Shown: piece by piece, positions 1 through 6,211 of the stretch | Layout: each line of letters starts with the position of its first letter | Numbering within the stretch: position 1 is the first letter of the stretch | Assembly (NCBI GenBank): GCA_002440945.1 | Contig: DJWG01000083.1 | Span: 1,078 to 9,658, forward strand | DNA: 8,581 nucleotides | Source of the DNA: Rhodobacteraceae bacterium UBA6236 | GTDB lineage: Bacteria > Pseudomonadota > Alphaproteobacteria > Rhodobacterales > Rhodobacteraceae | Direction of reading: 5' to 3' | Program-made: the position numbers and the translations under genes | The notes under the pieces: generated by a model | Seen by the model: only the letters and a program-made list of their open reading frames with translations | Databases searched by the model: none | What the model was told of the DNA's origin: nothing

Positions 1-241
1 GGCGCTTGATGTTCATCGAGACTTCACGGCGCAGGTCGCCTTCGACGGTGAAATTCGCGTCGATGTATTCGCGGATCGCCAGAACTTCGGCGTCGCTCAG
101 ATCGTTCACGCGGCGGGCGCGGTCGATGCCGACGGCTTCGCAGATCTGTTCCGCGAACATCGGGCCGATGCCGTGGATATACTGAAGCGAAATGGGGACC
201 CGTTTCGCGGTCGGGATGTTGACGCCAGCAATACGTGCCAC
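1..241 (-). CDS. rpsM: 30S ribosomal protein S13, 3' end cut by window edge
   Basis: S13 sits in the head of the 30S subunit, contacting S19, the P-site tRNA and the bridge to the 50S. The 80 visible residues begin [10 protein letters not shown], followed by YIHGIG near residues 21-26 and a helix-two-turn-helix-type segment through residue 80; this is a clear match to the N-terminal two thirds of S13, which is normally about 122 residues. The start is GTG at 241-239, preceded by AAAGGA about 6 bases upstream; no ATG fits the conserved N-terminus. The rest of the gene runs out of the window at position 1. A 174-base leader with a candidate promoter and hairpins separates it from adk, so rpsM probably heads its own unit, commonly continuing with rpsK, rpoA and rplQ in relatives (inference). 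Confidence 0.97.
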   Translation of the reverse strand, partial: MARIAGVNIPTAKRVPISLQYIHGIGPMFAEQICEAVGIDRARRVNDLSDAEVLAIREYIDANFTVEGDLRREVSMNIKR

Positions 242-259
242 GTCTTTTCCTTTCGTTGC

Positions 260-285
260 GGTTCCGTAATGCCGGAACCTTTTTT
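260..285 (+). terminator. Intrinsic-terminator-like hairpin, plus-strand polarity, in the rpsM leader
   Basis: Read on the plus strand, GGTTCCG (260-266) pairs perfectly with CGGAACC (273-279) around a six-base loop and is followed at once by six T (280-285). This is a textbook intrinsic terminator pointing away from rpsM, against the direction of all genes here, so it could stop antisense transcription leaving rpsM towards adk. Read on the minus strand the same hairpin is preceded by six A and lies 18 bases upstream of the rpsM GTG, so it may instead act as a leader structure. Which role applies cannot be decided from sequence. Confidence 0.45.
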
Positions 286-292
286 CACAACA

Positions 293-313
293 GACCGGCG
301 CAAGGCGCCGATC
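293..313 (-). other. Hairpin in the 5' leader of rpsM
   Basis: In minus-strand RNA, GAUCGGCGC (313-305) pairs with GCGCCGGUC (301-293) around the loop CUU, giving nine pairs including one G-U. The wobble makes the helix better on the minus strand than on the plus strand, which fits a role in rpsM mRNA. With the hairpin at 260-279 it makes a two-stem leader. In E. coli the rpsM leader binds S4 through a pseudoknot; no similarity to that element was recognised, so any regulatory role is inference. Confidence 0.35.
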
Positions 314-380
314 CAGCGGTCTCCGCGAAGGCAACAGGCAATAACCCGCTGACTGCGGCGATTCTCAGTTGAGACAGTTG

Positions 381-409
381 CGGATAGGCGCTTCCACCCG
401 CCCCGTCAA
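381..409 (-). promoter_or_regulatory. Candidate sigma70-type promoter for rpsM
   Basis: On the minus strand TTGACG (409-404) is separated by exactly 17 bases from TATCCG (386-381). It begins only 6 bases after the adk stop codon and would start transcription near position 374, giving a leader of about 130 bases before the rpsM GTG. The -35 box matches the consensus at five of six positions; the -10 box is weaker, as is common in GC-rich alphaproteobacteria. Confidence 0.45.
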
Positions 410-415
410 GCGCCC

Positions 416-1063
416 TTACCCCTTGTCGAGGAAATTCGCGATCTGCCGGGCGACCGCCTCCGGCTCTGCCATGCCATCGACGCCGCGAAGCGTGCCCTTG
501 GCGTAGTAATAGCCGATCAGCGGCGAGGTCTTCTGGTAGTATTCAAAAAGACGCTTGCGCAGGCTTTCCTCGTTGTCGTCGGGCCGCCGGCGCAGATCGG
601 TCGATCCGCAGACATCGCAGACACCGGGCTTCGACGTGGGCTTCGTGTGGTCGTGGTAGACCTCGCCACACTGACCGCAGGTGAAGCGGCCGGTGATCCG
701 GGCGACCAGCGCATCGGGATCGACGCGCATCTCGATCACGGCGTCCAGCTTGTCACCGCGCTTTTCCAGAAGCGCGCCCAGGGCATCCGCCTGCGGCAGC
801 GTCCGCGGGAAGCCGTCGAAGATGAAGCCCGAACCGCCCTCGGCCAGCTTTTCTTCGATCAGGCCGATCACGATTTCATCGGTGACCAGCTTTCCGGCGG
901 CCATGACAGCCGCGACCTTTTGGCCCATCTCGGTTCCCGAGGACTGCGCCGCACGCAGCATGTCCCCGGTCGAGAGCTGCACCATCCCACGTTTTTCCAC
1001 CAGGATGCGGGCTTGCGTTCCCTTGCCCGCGCCCGGCGGTCCAAGCAGAATGATGTTCGTCAT
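416..1063 (-). CDS. adk: Adenylate kinase with zinc-type (four-cysteine) LID
   Basis: Adenylate kinase catalyses ATP + AMP to 2 ADP in the cytoplasm and keeps adenine nucleotides in balance. The 215-residue protein has the P-loop GPPGAGKG (residues 8-15), the AMP-binding STGDMLR (31-37), DGFPRT (83-88), and a long-form LID with C-x2-C at 129/132 and C-x2-C at 149/152, then the arginine-rich RRRPDD. Four cysteines in the LID mark a metal- or disulfide-stabilised form, as described for Paracoccus denitrificans; E. coli Adk lacks them. I chose ATG at 1063 because GGAG lies 9 bases upstream. The alternative ATG at 1069 adds two residues (MT), overlaps the secY stop as TAATG, and has GGAG only 3 bases away. 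The tight link to secY is the usual secY-adk arrangement and suggests translational coupling. Confidence 0.98.
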   Translation of the reverse strand: MTNIILLGPPGAGKGTQARILVEKRGMVQLSTGDMLRAAQSSGTEMGQKVAAVMAAGKLVTDEIVIGLIEEKLAEGGSGFIFDGFPRTLPQADALGALLEKRGDKLDAVIEMRVDPDALVARITGRFTCGQCGEVYHDHTKPTSKPGVCDVCGSTDLRRRPDDNEESLRKRLFEYYQKTSPLIGYYYAKGTLRGVDGMAEPEAVARQIANFLDKG

Positions 1064-1068
1064 CGTCA

Positions 1069-2433
<1,365 letters not shown>

Positions 2434-2453
2434 TCCTGTCTCTTTCATGAGAA

Positions 2454-2485
2454 GCGCCGCCCTACCGTTTTCCGGTCGGCGGCGC
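2454..2485 (-). other. Strong hairpin between rplO and secY
   Basis: In minus-strand RNA, GCGCCGCC (2485-2478) pairs with GGCGGCGC (2461-2454), and inside it ACCG pairs with CGGT around a GAAAA loop, with a small internal bulge. No U run follows, so it is a poor intrinsic terminator. It ends 20 bases before the favoured secY start, leaving that ribosome-binding site free. It could be an attenuating or mRNA-processing structure that sets secY-adk output below rplO; that role is inference. Confidence 0.45.
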
Positions 2486-2534
2486 TGGGAAAACTTGGCT
2501 GTCTATGTAAGCGGCACGAAGGCCGCCCACAAGC

Positions 2535-3011
2535 TTATTCGGCTGCGGCCTCGGCAGCCTTCACCGCCAGCGACCCGCCCGCCTTTTCGACGATCTCGAT
2601 CGCGGACTTCGACGCGCCGGTGACGGAGAGTTTCACCGCGCCCTTCAGCTCGCCCTTGGCCAGAACGCGCACGCCGTCCAGCTTGCGGCGGATGACGCCC
2701 GCGGCCAGCAGCGCGTCTTCGGTGATCTCGGACTTGGCATCCAGCTTGCCCGCGTCGATGAAGGCCTGGATGATGCCCAGGTTCACGACCGCGAAGGACA
2801 GGCGGTTCGGCTTGCTGAAGCCGCGCTTCGGCAGACGGCGATACAGCGGCATCTGGCCGCCTTCGTAACCACCGATGGCCACACCGGAACGCGATTTCTG
2901 GCCCTTGATACCACGGCCAGCGGTCTTGCCCTTGCCCGAGCCCGGACCACGCGCAACGCGTTTCTTCTTGCGGGCAGCGCCTTCGTTGTCACGAAGTTCA
3001 TTGAGTTTCAT
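2535..3011 (-). CDS. rplO: 50S ribosomal protein L15
   Basis: L15 binds 23S rRNA and enters late in assembly of the large subunit. The 158-residue protein opens [12 protein letters not shown], continues with the glycine/lysine-rich RNA-binding tail [20 protein letters not shown] (21-40), and contains [19 protein letters not shown] (47-65) and the C-terminal L15 signature region around 115-146. Length is close to the bacterial norm. The start at 3011 is set by AAGGAG 7 bases upstream; the frame is open further upstream but that extension is not L15-like. Unusually, rplO does not follow rpmD here: three non-ribosomal genes and a terminator lie between them. A candidate promoter lies about 100 bases upstream, so rplO probably heads a unit with secY and adk. 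Confidence 0.98.
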   Translation of the reverse strand: MKLNELRDNEGAARKKKRVARGPGSGKGKTAGRGIKGQKSRSGVAIGGYEGGQMPLYRRLPKRGFSKPNRLSFAVVNLGIIQAFIDAGKLDAKSEITEDALLAAGVIRRKLDGVRVLAKGELKGAVKLSVTGASKSAIEIVEKAGGSLAVKAAEAAAE

Positions 3012-3084
3012 GTCGCTTCTCCTTTGCCGGAAATGGCCCCCAGCGACGGGAGCGGCCAGACACGGCTTTTCTTGCTTGTGACTC

Positions 3085-3101
3085 GTGGCGTTGATCGCCA
3101 C
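3085..3101 (-). other. Hairpin at the predicted 5' end of the rplO transcript
   Basis: GTGGCG (3101-3096 on the minus strand) pairs with CGCCAC (3090-3085) around a five-base loop. It falls at the start point predicted from the candidate rplO promoter, so it would fold at the very 5' end of the mRNA, where such stems can slow decay. The six-pair stem is perfect but short; the role is inference. Confidence 0.25.
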
Positions 3102-3107
3102 CGGGGG

Positions 3108-3136
3108 CGTATAGCCGGAGCGGACGCCCCGATCAA
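3108..3136 (-). promoter_or_regulatory. Candidate sigma70-type promoter for rplO-secY-adk
   Basis: On the minus strand TTGATC (3136-3131) is separated by 17 bases from TATACG (3113-3108). Transcription would start near 3101, giving a leader of about 90 bases before rplO. Each box matches four of six consensus positions with ideal spacing. The -35 box lies within the 11-bp inverted repeat at 3122-3155. A promoter here makes sense because a terminator and three unrelated genes cut rplO off from the upstream spc genes. Confidence 0.45.
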
Positions 3137-3155
3137 GGGCGTTGTCGGGGCGTCC
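3122..3155 (-). other. 11-bp inverted repeat between the GFA-like gene and rplO (terminator or operator)
   Basis: GGACGCCCCGA (3122-3132) and TCGGGGCGTCC (3145-3155) are perfect inverted repeats around a 12-base spacer, starting 9 bases after the GFA-like stop codon. As RNA this is a strong stem that could end the accessory transcript, but no U run follows on either strand. As DNA it overlaps the -35 box of the candidate rplO promoter and could be a protein-binding site. Its core is shared with the terminator after rpmD. Confidence 0.5.
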
Positions 3156-3164
3156 CGATCCGAG

Positions 3165-3605
3165 TCAGGAGCCCTTCGGCCAGACGAAATCCGGACGCAG
3201 GCCTTCATAGACCGGGCGGCCGTCGCTGGGCTTGGCATAGCCTTTCGTCTCGTCCCAGAAGGCATGATAGGTCGCCTTGGGGAAATTCGCGTCGTCATAG
3301 CCCATGACATTCGGGACAGCGACGCGGATGCGGTGCTGCTTGTCGTCCAGCATGATCGGCGCCCCGCAGTCCTTGCAGGTGCAAAGCTCAAGCGGACCGT
3401 TCGGATTATCCTTGTTGAACGGCTGGCGGTTCATGTTTTCGGGGTGATCGACCTGAAGATCCCCGTGATTGAAGAAGGCCACATGAGTGCTTTGCTGGCC
3501 CGTGACGGCCTTGCAGACATTGCAGTGGCAGATGTGGTTGTCGATCGGGCCATGAAGCGCCCGAGTATGGACGTGCGCGCACCCGCCGGTCAGTTCACCA
3601 GACAT
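3165..3605 (-). CDS. GFA-like (CENP-V/GFA fold) zinc-binding protein
   Basis: The 146-residue protein resembles the glutathione-dependent formaldehyde-activating (Gfa) superfamily, small cytoplasmic zinc proteins built on a CENP-V/GFA fold. It has GGC (residues 7-9), the catalytic-site-type motif C-H-C-x2-C (C26, C28, C31) followed by KAVTG, and CTCKDCGAPI with C77-x2-C80 plus an extra C75. In classical Gfa the first motif is C-x-C and pairs with the later C-x2-C to hold a structural zinc; here it is C9-A-H11, so histidine may replace the second cysteine. The start at 3605 has GGAGGG 7 bases upstream; the longer open frame lacks family features. The substrate is unknown, since most superfamily members are not proven to act on formaldehyde. 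It stands between the exported protein gene and rplO. Confidence 0.85.
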   Translation of the reverse strand: MSGELTGGCAHVHTRALHGPIDNHICHCNVCKAVTGQQSTHVAFFNHGDLQVDHPENMNRQPFNKDNPNGPLELCTCKDCGAPIMLDDKQHRIRVAVPNVMGYDDANFPKATYHAFWDETKGYAKPSDGRPVYEGLRPDFVWPKGS

Positions 3606-3621
3606 TTGAATTCCCTCCGCT

Positions 3622-3658
3622 CTCGGCCGCACCCTCCCCGGTGCGGCAATGGGCCGAG
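3622..3658 (-). other. Hairpin in the leader of the GFA-like gene
   Basis: CCGCACC (3627-3633) and GGTGCGG (3640-3646) pair perfectly around six bases, with an outer CTCGG/CCGAG stem (3622-3626 and 3654-3658) separated by a seven-base bulge. It sits about 16 bases before the start codon of the GFA-like gene, next to its ribosome-binding site. No U run follows. It may affect translation or mRNA stability. Confidence 0.35.
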
Positions 3659-3684
3659 CCTAGCACGACCCCGGAGAATCACAA
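3657..3684 (-). promoter_or_regulatory. Candidate promoter for the GFA-like gene
   Basis: On the minus strand TTGTGA (3684-3679) is followed after 16 bases by TAGGCT (3662-3657), and TGC immediately before the -10 box gives an extended -10 (TGn). It lies in the 146-base gap after the exported protein gene. The match is moderate and the -10 box is poor, so this is a weak call. Confidence 0.3.
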
Positions 3685-3751
3685 AAGCCGATGAGGGCGC
3701 AGGGCCCTTTTCCGGGGGTGACGCGCAGCCCATCCGAGCCTTTCGCAGTAC

Positions 3752-4099
3752 CTATTTTACGGTGATCGAGATGGGATCTCCGAATAGCTCGATCTTTTCC
3801 TTTCCCGGGCGCTCGGCGACGAAGATGGCTTCAAAAACCGGCGTGTAGCCCCCGCATGACTTGCTTTTGCGGACGCCCTGCTTGCCATATTGAACCTTGC
3901 CGGTCTTGAACTGGATCGGTTTCAACTCTGACTTTGACGGCAGCTTGCCGCAATCTCCGCGCTTGCCGTGCACGACCATTGCCTGACCGGCCTTCAACTC
4001 CACCCTTTCGCGGTAGGGAACCACATTTTCGGCCAGAACCGGAACCGCAGACAGCGCAAAAATCCCCGCCACCAAGGCGATCGATGTGATCTTGAACAT
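3752..4099 (-). CDS. Small exported (periplasmic) protein of unknown function
   Basis: I do not recognise this family. The 115-residue protein starts with a clear Sec signal peptide: MFK, a hydrophobic core (ITSIALVAGIFALSAVP) and a V-L-A site predicting cleavage after residue 23. The mature part, about 92 residues, is lysine-rich, has exactly two cysteines (C50 and C82) that could form a disulfide in the periplasm, and alternates short polar and hydrophobic stretches suggesting beta strands (for example FEAIFVAER and KIELFGDPISITVK). There is no lipobox. The start at 4099 follows AAGGA by 7 bases and matches the signal peptide; an upstream in-frame start would put the signal peptide inside the protein. 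Base composition looks less GC-rich than the flanking ribosomal genes, and the upstream gap is AT-rich, hinting at separate origin or regulation. Confidence 0.8.
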   Translation of the reverse strand: MFKITSIALVAGIFALSAVPVLAENVVPYRERVELKAGQAMVVHGKRGDCGKLPSKSELKPIQFKTGKVQYGKQGVRKSKSCGGYTPVFEAIFVAERPGKEKIELFGDPISITVK

Positions 4100-4231
4100 T
4101 GATGTATCCTTAAGAAAAACGAGATATTTCAATAAAGTCAGCCACTTCAGGATGAACACATCCCAGGATAAATCAAGGATTCGTGATACAGGTTTGATGA
4201 TCCCCGACGTCCCTTGTTGCAGCCAATCGCA

Positions 4232-4828
4232 TCACGGCGCAGGAACACCCGCTGGCCCTTGGGTCCGTGGGTTGATCTTATCCTGCCAGGCGGCAATCGC
4301 GGGAATGGGGTGTATGAGCTGAAGCGTCGTCAGGACCAGGCTGTCGCGCGCCGCGAGCGCCGATCCGGCCTCCAGCAAGACGATCAGCCCGATGCTGCCA
4401 GCGATCGGCAGGCTTGAAGCCAAAAAGAACCCGGCCAGCATGAACAGGTAGTCGCAGACCGCGTTCAGGACCGTGTCGCCGACGTAGCCCTGATACACGG
4501 TCGCCGCCCGGAACCGGTCCAGCACCCAATCGGTGTGCTCGACGACCTCCCAGCCCACGCCGATCGCGATGACACTCAGGAACATCACCGAAAACCCGAT
4601 CCAGCGCCGGAGGGCCAGCCCCAGAACGCCGACCAGCGCCCCCTGAACGGCATGGGATAGGCTGTACCAATCGGCGATCTGCTGGGAATTCTCGCTCGAC
4701 CAGATCGAGCCGACCCAAAGCTGGATCTCCCCGCTCTTGCTGATCAACGGCTGGCCCCAGGACCAGAGCGTTGCGGCAATGACAAGCGCACCTAGCGCGG
4801 AAATGATAAAGACAAGAGTTTTGGACAC
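4232..4828 (-). CDS. DUF2585 (UPF0314) family inner-membrane protein
   Basis: This 198-residue protein matches DUF2585/UPF0314, a family of small membrane proteins of unknown function known mainly from alphaproteobacteria. Recognisable blocks are WSSENSQQIADWYSLSH (43-59), WEVVEHTDWVLDRFRAAT (93-110), YVGDTVLNAVCD (115-126), RDSL (161-164) and LIHPIPAIAAWQ (171-182). Predicted membrane helices lie near 5-22, 60-74, 77-92, 121-140 and 143-160. As I recall the family, a C-x-C(G) motif precedes the LWxG block; here the same place reads SKSGEIQLWVG without cysteines. The start is GTG at 4828, directly preceded by an in-frame TAA, so no longer start exists, and no strong ribosome-binding site is visible. 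It is the first gene after the rpmD terminator, which argues against coupling to the ribosomal genes. Confidence 0.87.
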   Translation of the reverse strand: MSKTLVFIISALGALVIAATLWSWGQPLISKSGEIQLWVGSIWSSENSQQIADWYSLSHAVQGALVGVLGLALRRWIGFSVMFLSVIAIGVGWEVVEHTDWVLDRFRAATVYQGYVGDTVLNAVCDYLFMLAGFFLASSLPIAGSIGLIVLLEAGSALAARDSLVLTTLQLIHPIPAIAAWQDKINPRTQGPAGVPAP

Positions 4829-4860
4829 TTACGGAAACCACGCTGCGGAAAATCGCCATG

Positions 4861-4890
4861 CCCATACCGGTCGGGCAGGCCCCTGGTCAA
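4861..4890 (-). promoter_or_regulatory. Candidate promoter for the DUF2585 gene
   Basis: On the minus strand TTGACC (4890-4885) is followed after 18 bases by TATGGG (4866-4861). The -35 box is formed partly from the T run of the rpmD terminator. A start point near 4854 would leave a leader of about 25 bases before the GTG at 4828. The -35 box is good (five of six); the -10 box matches only its first three bases. Confidence 0.4.
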
Positions 4891-4927
4891 AAACGGCAAA
4901 CGCCCCGGCCTTTCGGACCGGGGCGTT
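4889..4927 (-). terminator. Intrinsic terminator after rpmD, end of the first spc transcript
   Basis: In minus-strand RNA, AACGCCCCGG pairs with CCGGGGCGTT and, past a single bulged U, CC pairs with GG around a GAAA tetraloop: 12 pairs in all, spanning 4927-4899. Downstream come TGCCG and then five T (4893-4889). It begins 25 bases after the rpmD stop codon. This is the clearest terminator in the window and implies that most transcription of the upstream ribosomal genes stops here instead of reading into rplO. Confidence 0.8.
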
Positions 4928-4952
4928 GCCAATCTTGTCAAAGATCGCGGGA

Positions 4953-5144
4953 TCAGCCGCGTTCTTCGATGATCCGCACCAGATGCGGGATCGCATTCAC
5001 CATGCCGCGAACCGAAGGCGTATCTTCCAGTTCACGGGTGCGGTTGATCTTGTTCAGACCCAGGCCGATCAGCGTGCGGCGCTGCACGTCCGGGCGGCGG
5101 GCCGGCGAAGCGATCTGCTTCACCACGATGGTTTTCTTGGCCAT
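4953..5144 (-). CDS. rpmD: 50S ribosomal protein L30
   Basis: L30 is a small protein bound to 23S rRNA on the 50S surface and is absent from some bacterial lineages. The 63-residue protein has the normal bacterial length, opening [18 protein letters not shown], with [13 protein letters not shown] near residues 24-36 and [14 protein letters not shown] near 45-58, all typical of L30. The ATG at 5144 follows AAGGAG about 8 bases upstream, and the gap from the rpsE stop is 12 bases, so it is co-transcribed with rpsE. In most spc operons rplO follows directly; here rpmD is the last gene before an intrinsic terminator. Confidence 0.97.
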   Translation of the reverse strand: MAKKTIVVKQIASPARRPDVQRRTLIGLGLNKINRTRELEDTPSVRGMVNAIPHLVRIIEERG

Positions 5145-5156
5145 GTTTCCCGCTCC

Positions 5157-5726
5157 TTACGCTTCCGCCACTTCGGCTTCGGGCTTCCGCAGGATATCGG
5201 CCACCTTCTTGCCGCGACGCTGCGCGATCTGGCGGGGGCTCGATTCATACTTCAGACCGTCGATCGTGGCGCGGATCATGTTGTAGGGGTTCTGGCTGCC
5301 CAGCGATTTCGCCACGACGTCCTGAACACCCAGCATTTCGAACACGGCGCGCATCGGACCGCCGGCGATGATGCCGGTGCCCGGAACCGCCGTCCGCATA
5401 ACCACCTTGCCGGCGCCATGACGGCCTTCGACGTCGTGGTGCAGGGTGCGGCCATCACGCAGCGGCACGCGGATCAGGCTGCGTTTCGCCTGTTCAGTCG
5501 CCTTGCGGATCGCTTCCGGCACTTCCTTGGCCTTGCCCTTGCCGAAGCCGACACGACCGCGCTGGTCACCCACGACCACGAGGGCCGCAAAACCGAAGCG
5601 CTTGCCGCCCTTCACGGTTTTCGACACCCGGTTGATCGCCACAAGACGATCGGCGAATTCCGGGGTTTCTTCCCGTTCGCGACGATCTTCGCGACGGCCT
5701 TCCCGGCGGTTATCACGTTCTGCCAT
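5157..5726 (-). CDS. rpsE: 30S ribosomal protein S5
   Basis: S5 lies near the mRNA entry and decoding region of the 30S subunit and affects translational accuracy; spectinomycin-resistance mutations fall in its N-terminal loop. The 189-residue protein has an arginine/glutamate-rich N-terminal tail (residues 3-20), the double-stranded-RNA-binding-type domain with [13 protein letters not shown] (34-46) and the [20 protein letters not shown] stretch (57-76), and the C-terminal S5 domain with [16 protein letters not shown] (113-128) and [14 protein letters not shown] (141-154). The conserved VKGGKR loop (38-43) looks wild-type. The start at 5726 is set by AAGGA 7 bases upstream; the frame is open upstream but that stretch does not match S5. 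Upstream lies an unusually long, structured gap after rplR. Confidence 0.97.
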   Translation of the reverse strand: MAERDNRREGRREDRREREETPEFADRLVAINRVSKTVKGGKRFGFAALVVVGDQRGRVGFGKGKAKEVPEAIRKATEQAKRSLIRVPLRDGRTLHHDVEGRHGAGKVVMRTAVPGTGIIAGGPMRAVFEMLGVQDVVAKSLGSQNPYNMIRATIDGLKYESSPRQIAQRRGKKVADILRKPEAEVAEA

Positions 5727-5745
5727 TCGGCATTCCTTGCATGGT

Positions 5746-5762
5746 GGCGCGGGCTGCGCGCC
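5746..5762 (-). other. rplR-rpsE gap, hairpin nearest rpsE
   Basis: GGCGCG (5746-5751) and CGCGCC (5757-5762) form a perfect 6-bp stem around five bases. It lies 19 bases upstream of the rpsE start, just before its ribosome-binding site. No U run follows. It is the last of three hairpins in this gap in the direction of transcription. Confidence 0.35.
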
Positions 5763-5780
5763 GTTACGGCCAATCCTGGT

Positions 5781-5801
5781 TGGACGGGCCCTGCCCGTCC
5801 A
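5781..5801 (-). other. rplR-rpsE gap, middle hairpin
   Basis: TGGACGGGC (5781-5789) and GCCCGTCCA (5793-5801) form a perfect 9-bp stem with a three-base loop. No U run follows on either strand, so it is not a standard intrinsic terminator. It is the most stable of the three hairpins by pair count. Confidence 0.5.
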
Positions 5802-5812
5802 CCGGATCATCG

Positions 5813-5832
5813 GGGCGGCGCGTACGCCGCCC
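5813..5832 (-). other. rplR-rpsE gap, hairpin nearest rplR
   Basis: GGGCGGCG (5813-5820) and CGCCGCCC (5825-5832) form a perfect 8-bp stem around four bases, read UACG in minus-strand RNA. It starts 8 bases after the rplR stop codon. No U run follows. Position suits an mRNA-processing or 3'-end-protecting stem for the upstream ribosomal genes (inference). Confidence 0.5.
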
Positions 5833-5840
5833 TCAGGTCA

Positions 5841-6200
5841 TCAGAACTTCAGGCCACCTTCACGGGCAGCATCGGCCAAGGCCTTGATCTTGCCGTGGAA
5901 GAGGAAGCCGCCGCGATCGAAGTAGCATTCTTCGACCCCGGCCTTCTTCGCGCGTTCGGCGATGGCCTGACCGACCTTCGCCGCTGCTTCGACGTTGTTC
6001 TTGCCGACCACGCCCAAATCCTTCTCGAGCGAGGAGGCTGCGGCGAGGGTCACGCCCTTCACATCGTCGATCAGCTGCACGCTGATGTTCTTGCTGGAAC
6101 GGTGCACCGACAGGCGCAGGCGCCCGGCGGACATTTTCCGCAGTTTGTTCCGAACGCGCAGGCGGCGTTTCAGAAACAGGTCTCGTTTGCTGTTTGCCAT
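5841..6200 (-). CDS. rplR: 50S ribosomal protein L18
   Basis: L18 binds 5S rRNA with L5 and helps dock it into the 50S central protuberance. The 119-residue protein has a basic N-terminus ([20 protein letters not shown]), [20 protein letters not shown] (27-46), and the strongly conserved C-terminal block [20 protein letters not shown] (94-113) ending EGGLKF. Length is normal. ATG 6200 follows TAAGGA, which contains the rplF stop codon, with 8 bases between the Shine-Dalgarno and the start; the rplF-rplR gap is 11 bases. The reading frame is open further upstream but that part overlaps rplF and is not L18-like. Confidence 0.98.
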   Translation of the reverse strand: MANSKRDLFLKRRLRVRNKLRKMSAGRLRLSVHRSSKNISVQLIDDVKGVTLAAASSLEKDLGVVGKNNVEAAAKVGQAIAERAKKAGVEECYFDRGGFLFHGKIKALADAAREGGLKF

Positions 6201-6211
6201 TTCCCGGGTCC

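Noticed and set aside
3012..3101. N-terminal extension of L15 by 30 residues
   Set aside because: The extension is not L15-like and the start at 3011 has an ideal Shine-Dalgarno and the conserved N-terminus. The stretch is better read as the rplO leader.
3024..3848. Open frame of 274 codons on the plus strand over the GFA-like gene
   Set aside because: The minus strand has a good ribosome-binding site and the conserved zinc motifs; the plus-strand frame shows no family features.
4100..4159. N-terminal extension of the exported protein by 20 residues
   Set aside because: It would bury a well-formed signal peptide inside the protein, and no ribosome-binding site precedes it.
4100..4231. Promoter or terminator in the AT-rich gap before the exported protein gene
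   Set aside because: Several partial hexamers such as TTGATT exist, but none pairs with a good -10 at proper spacing. The imperfect inverted repeat around 4166-4203 has a long loop and no U run.
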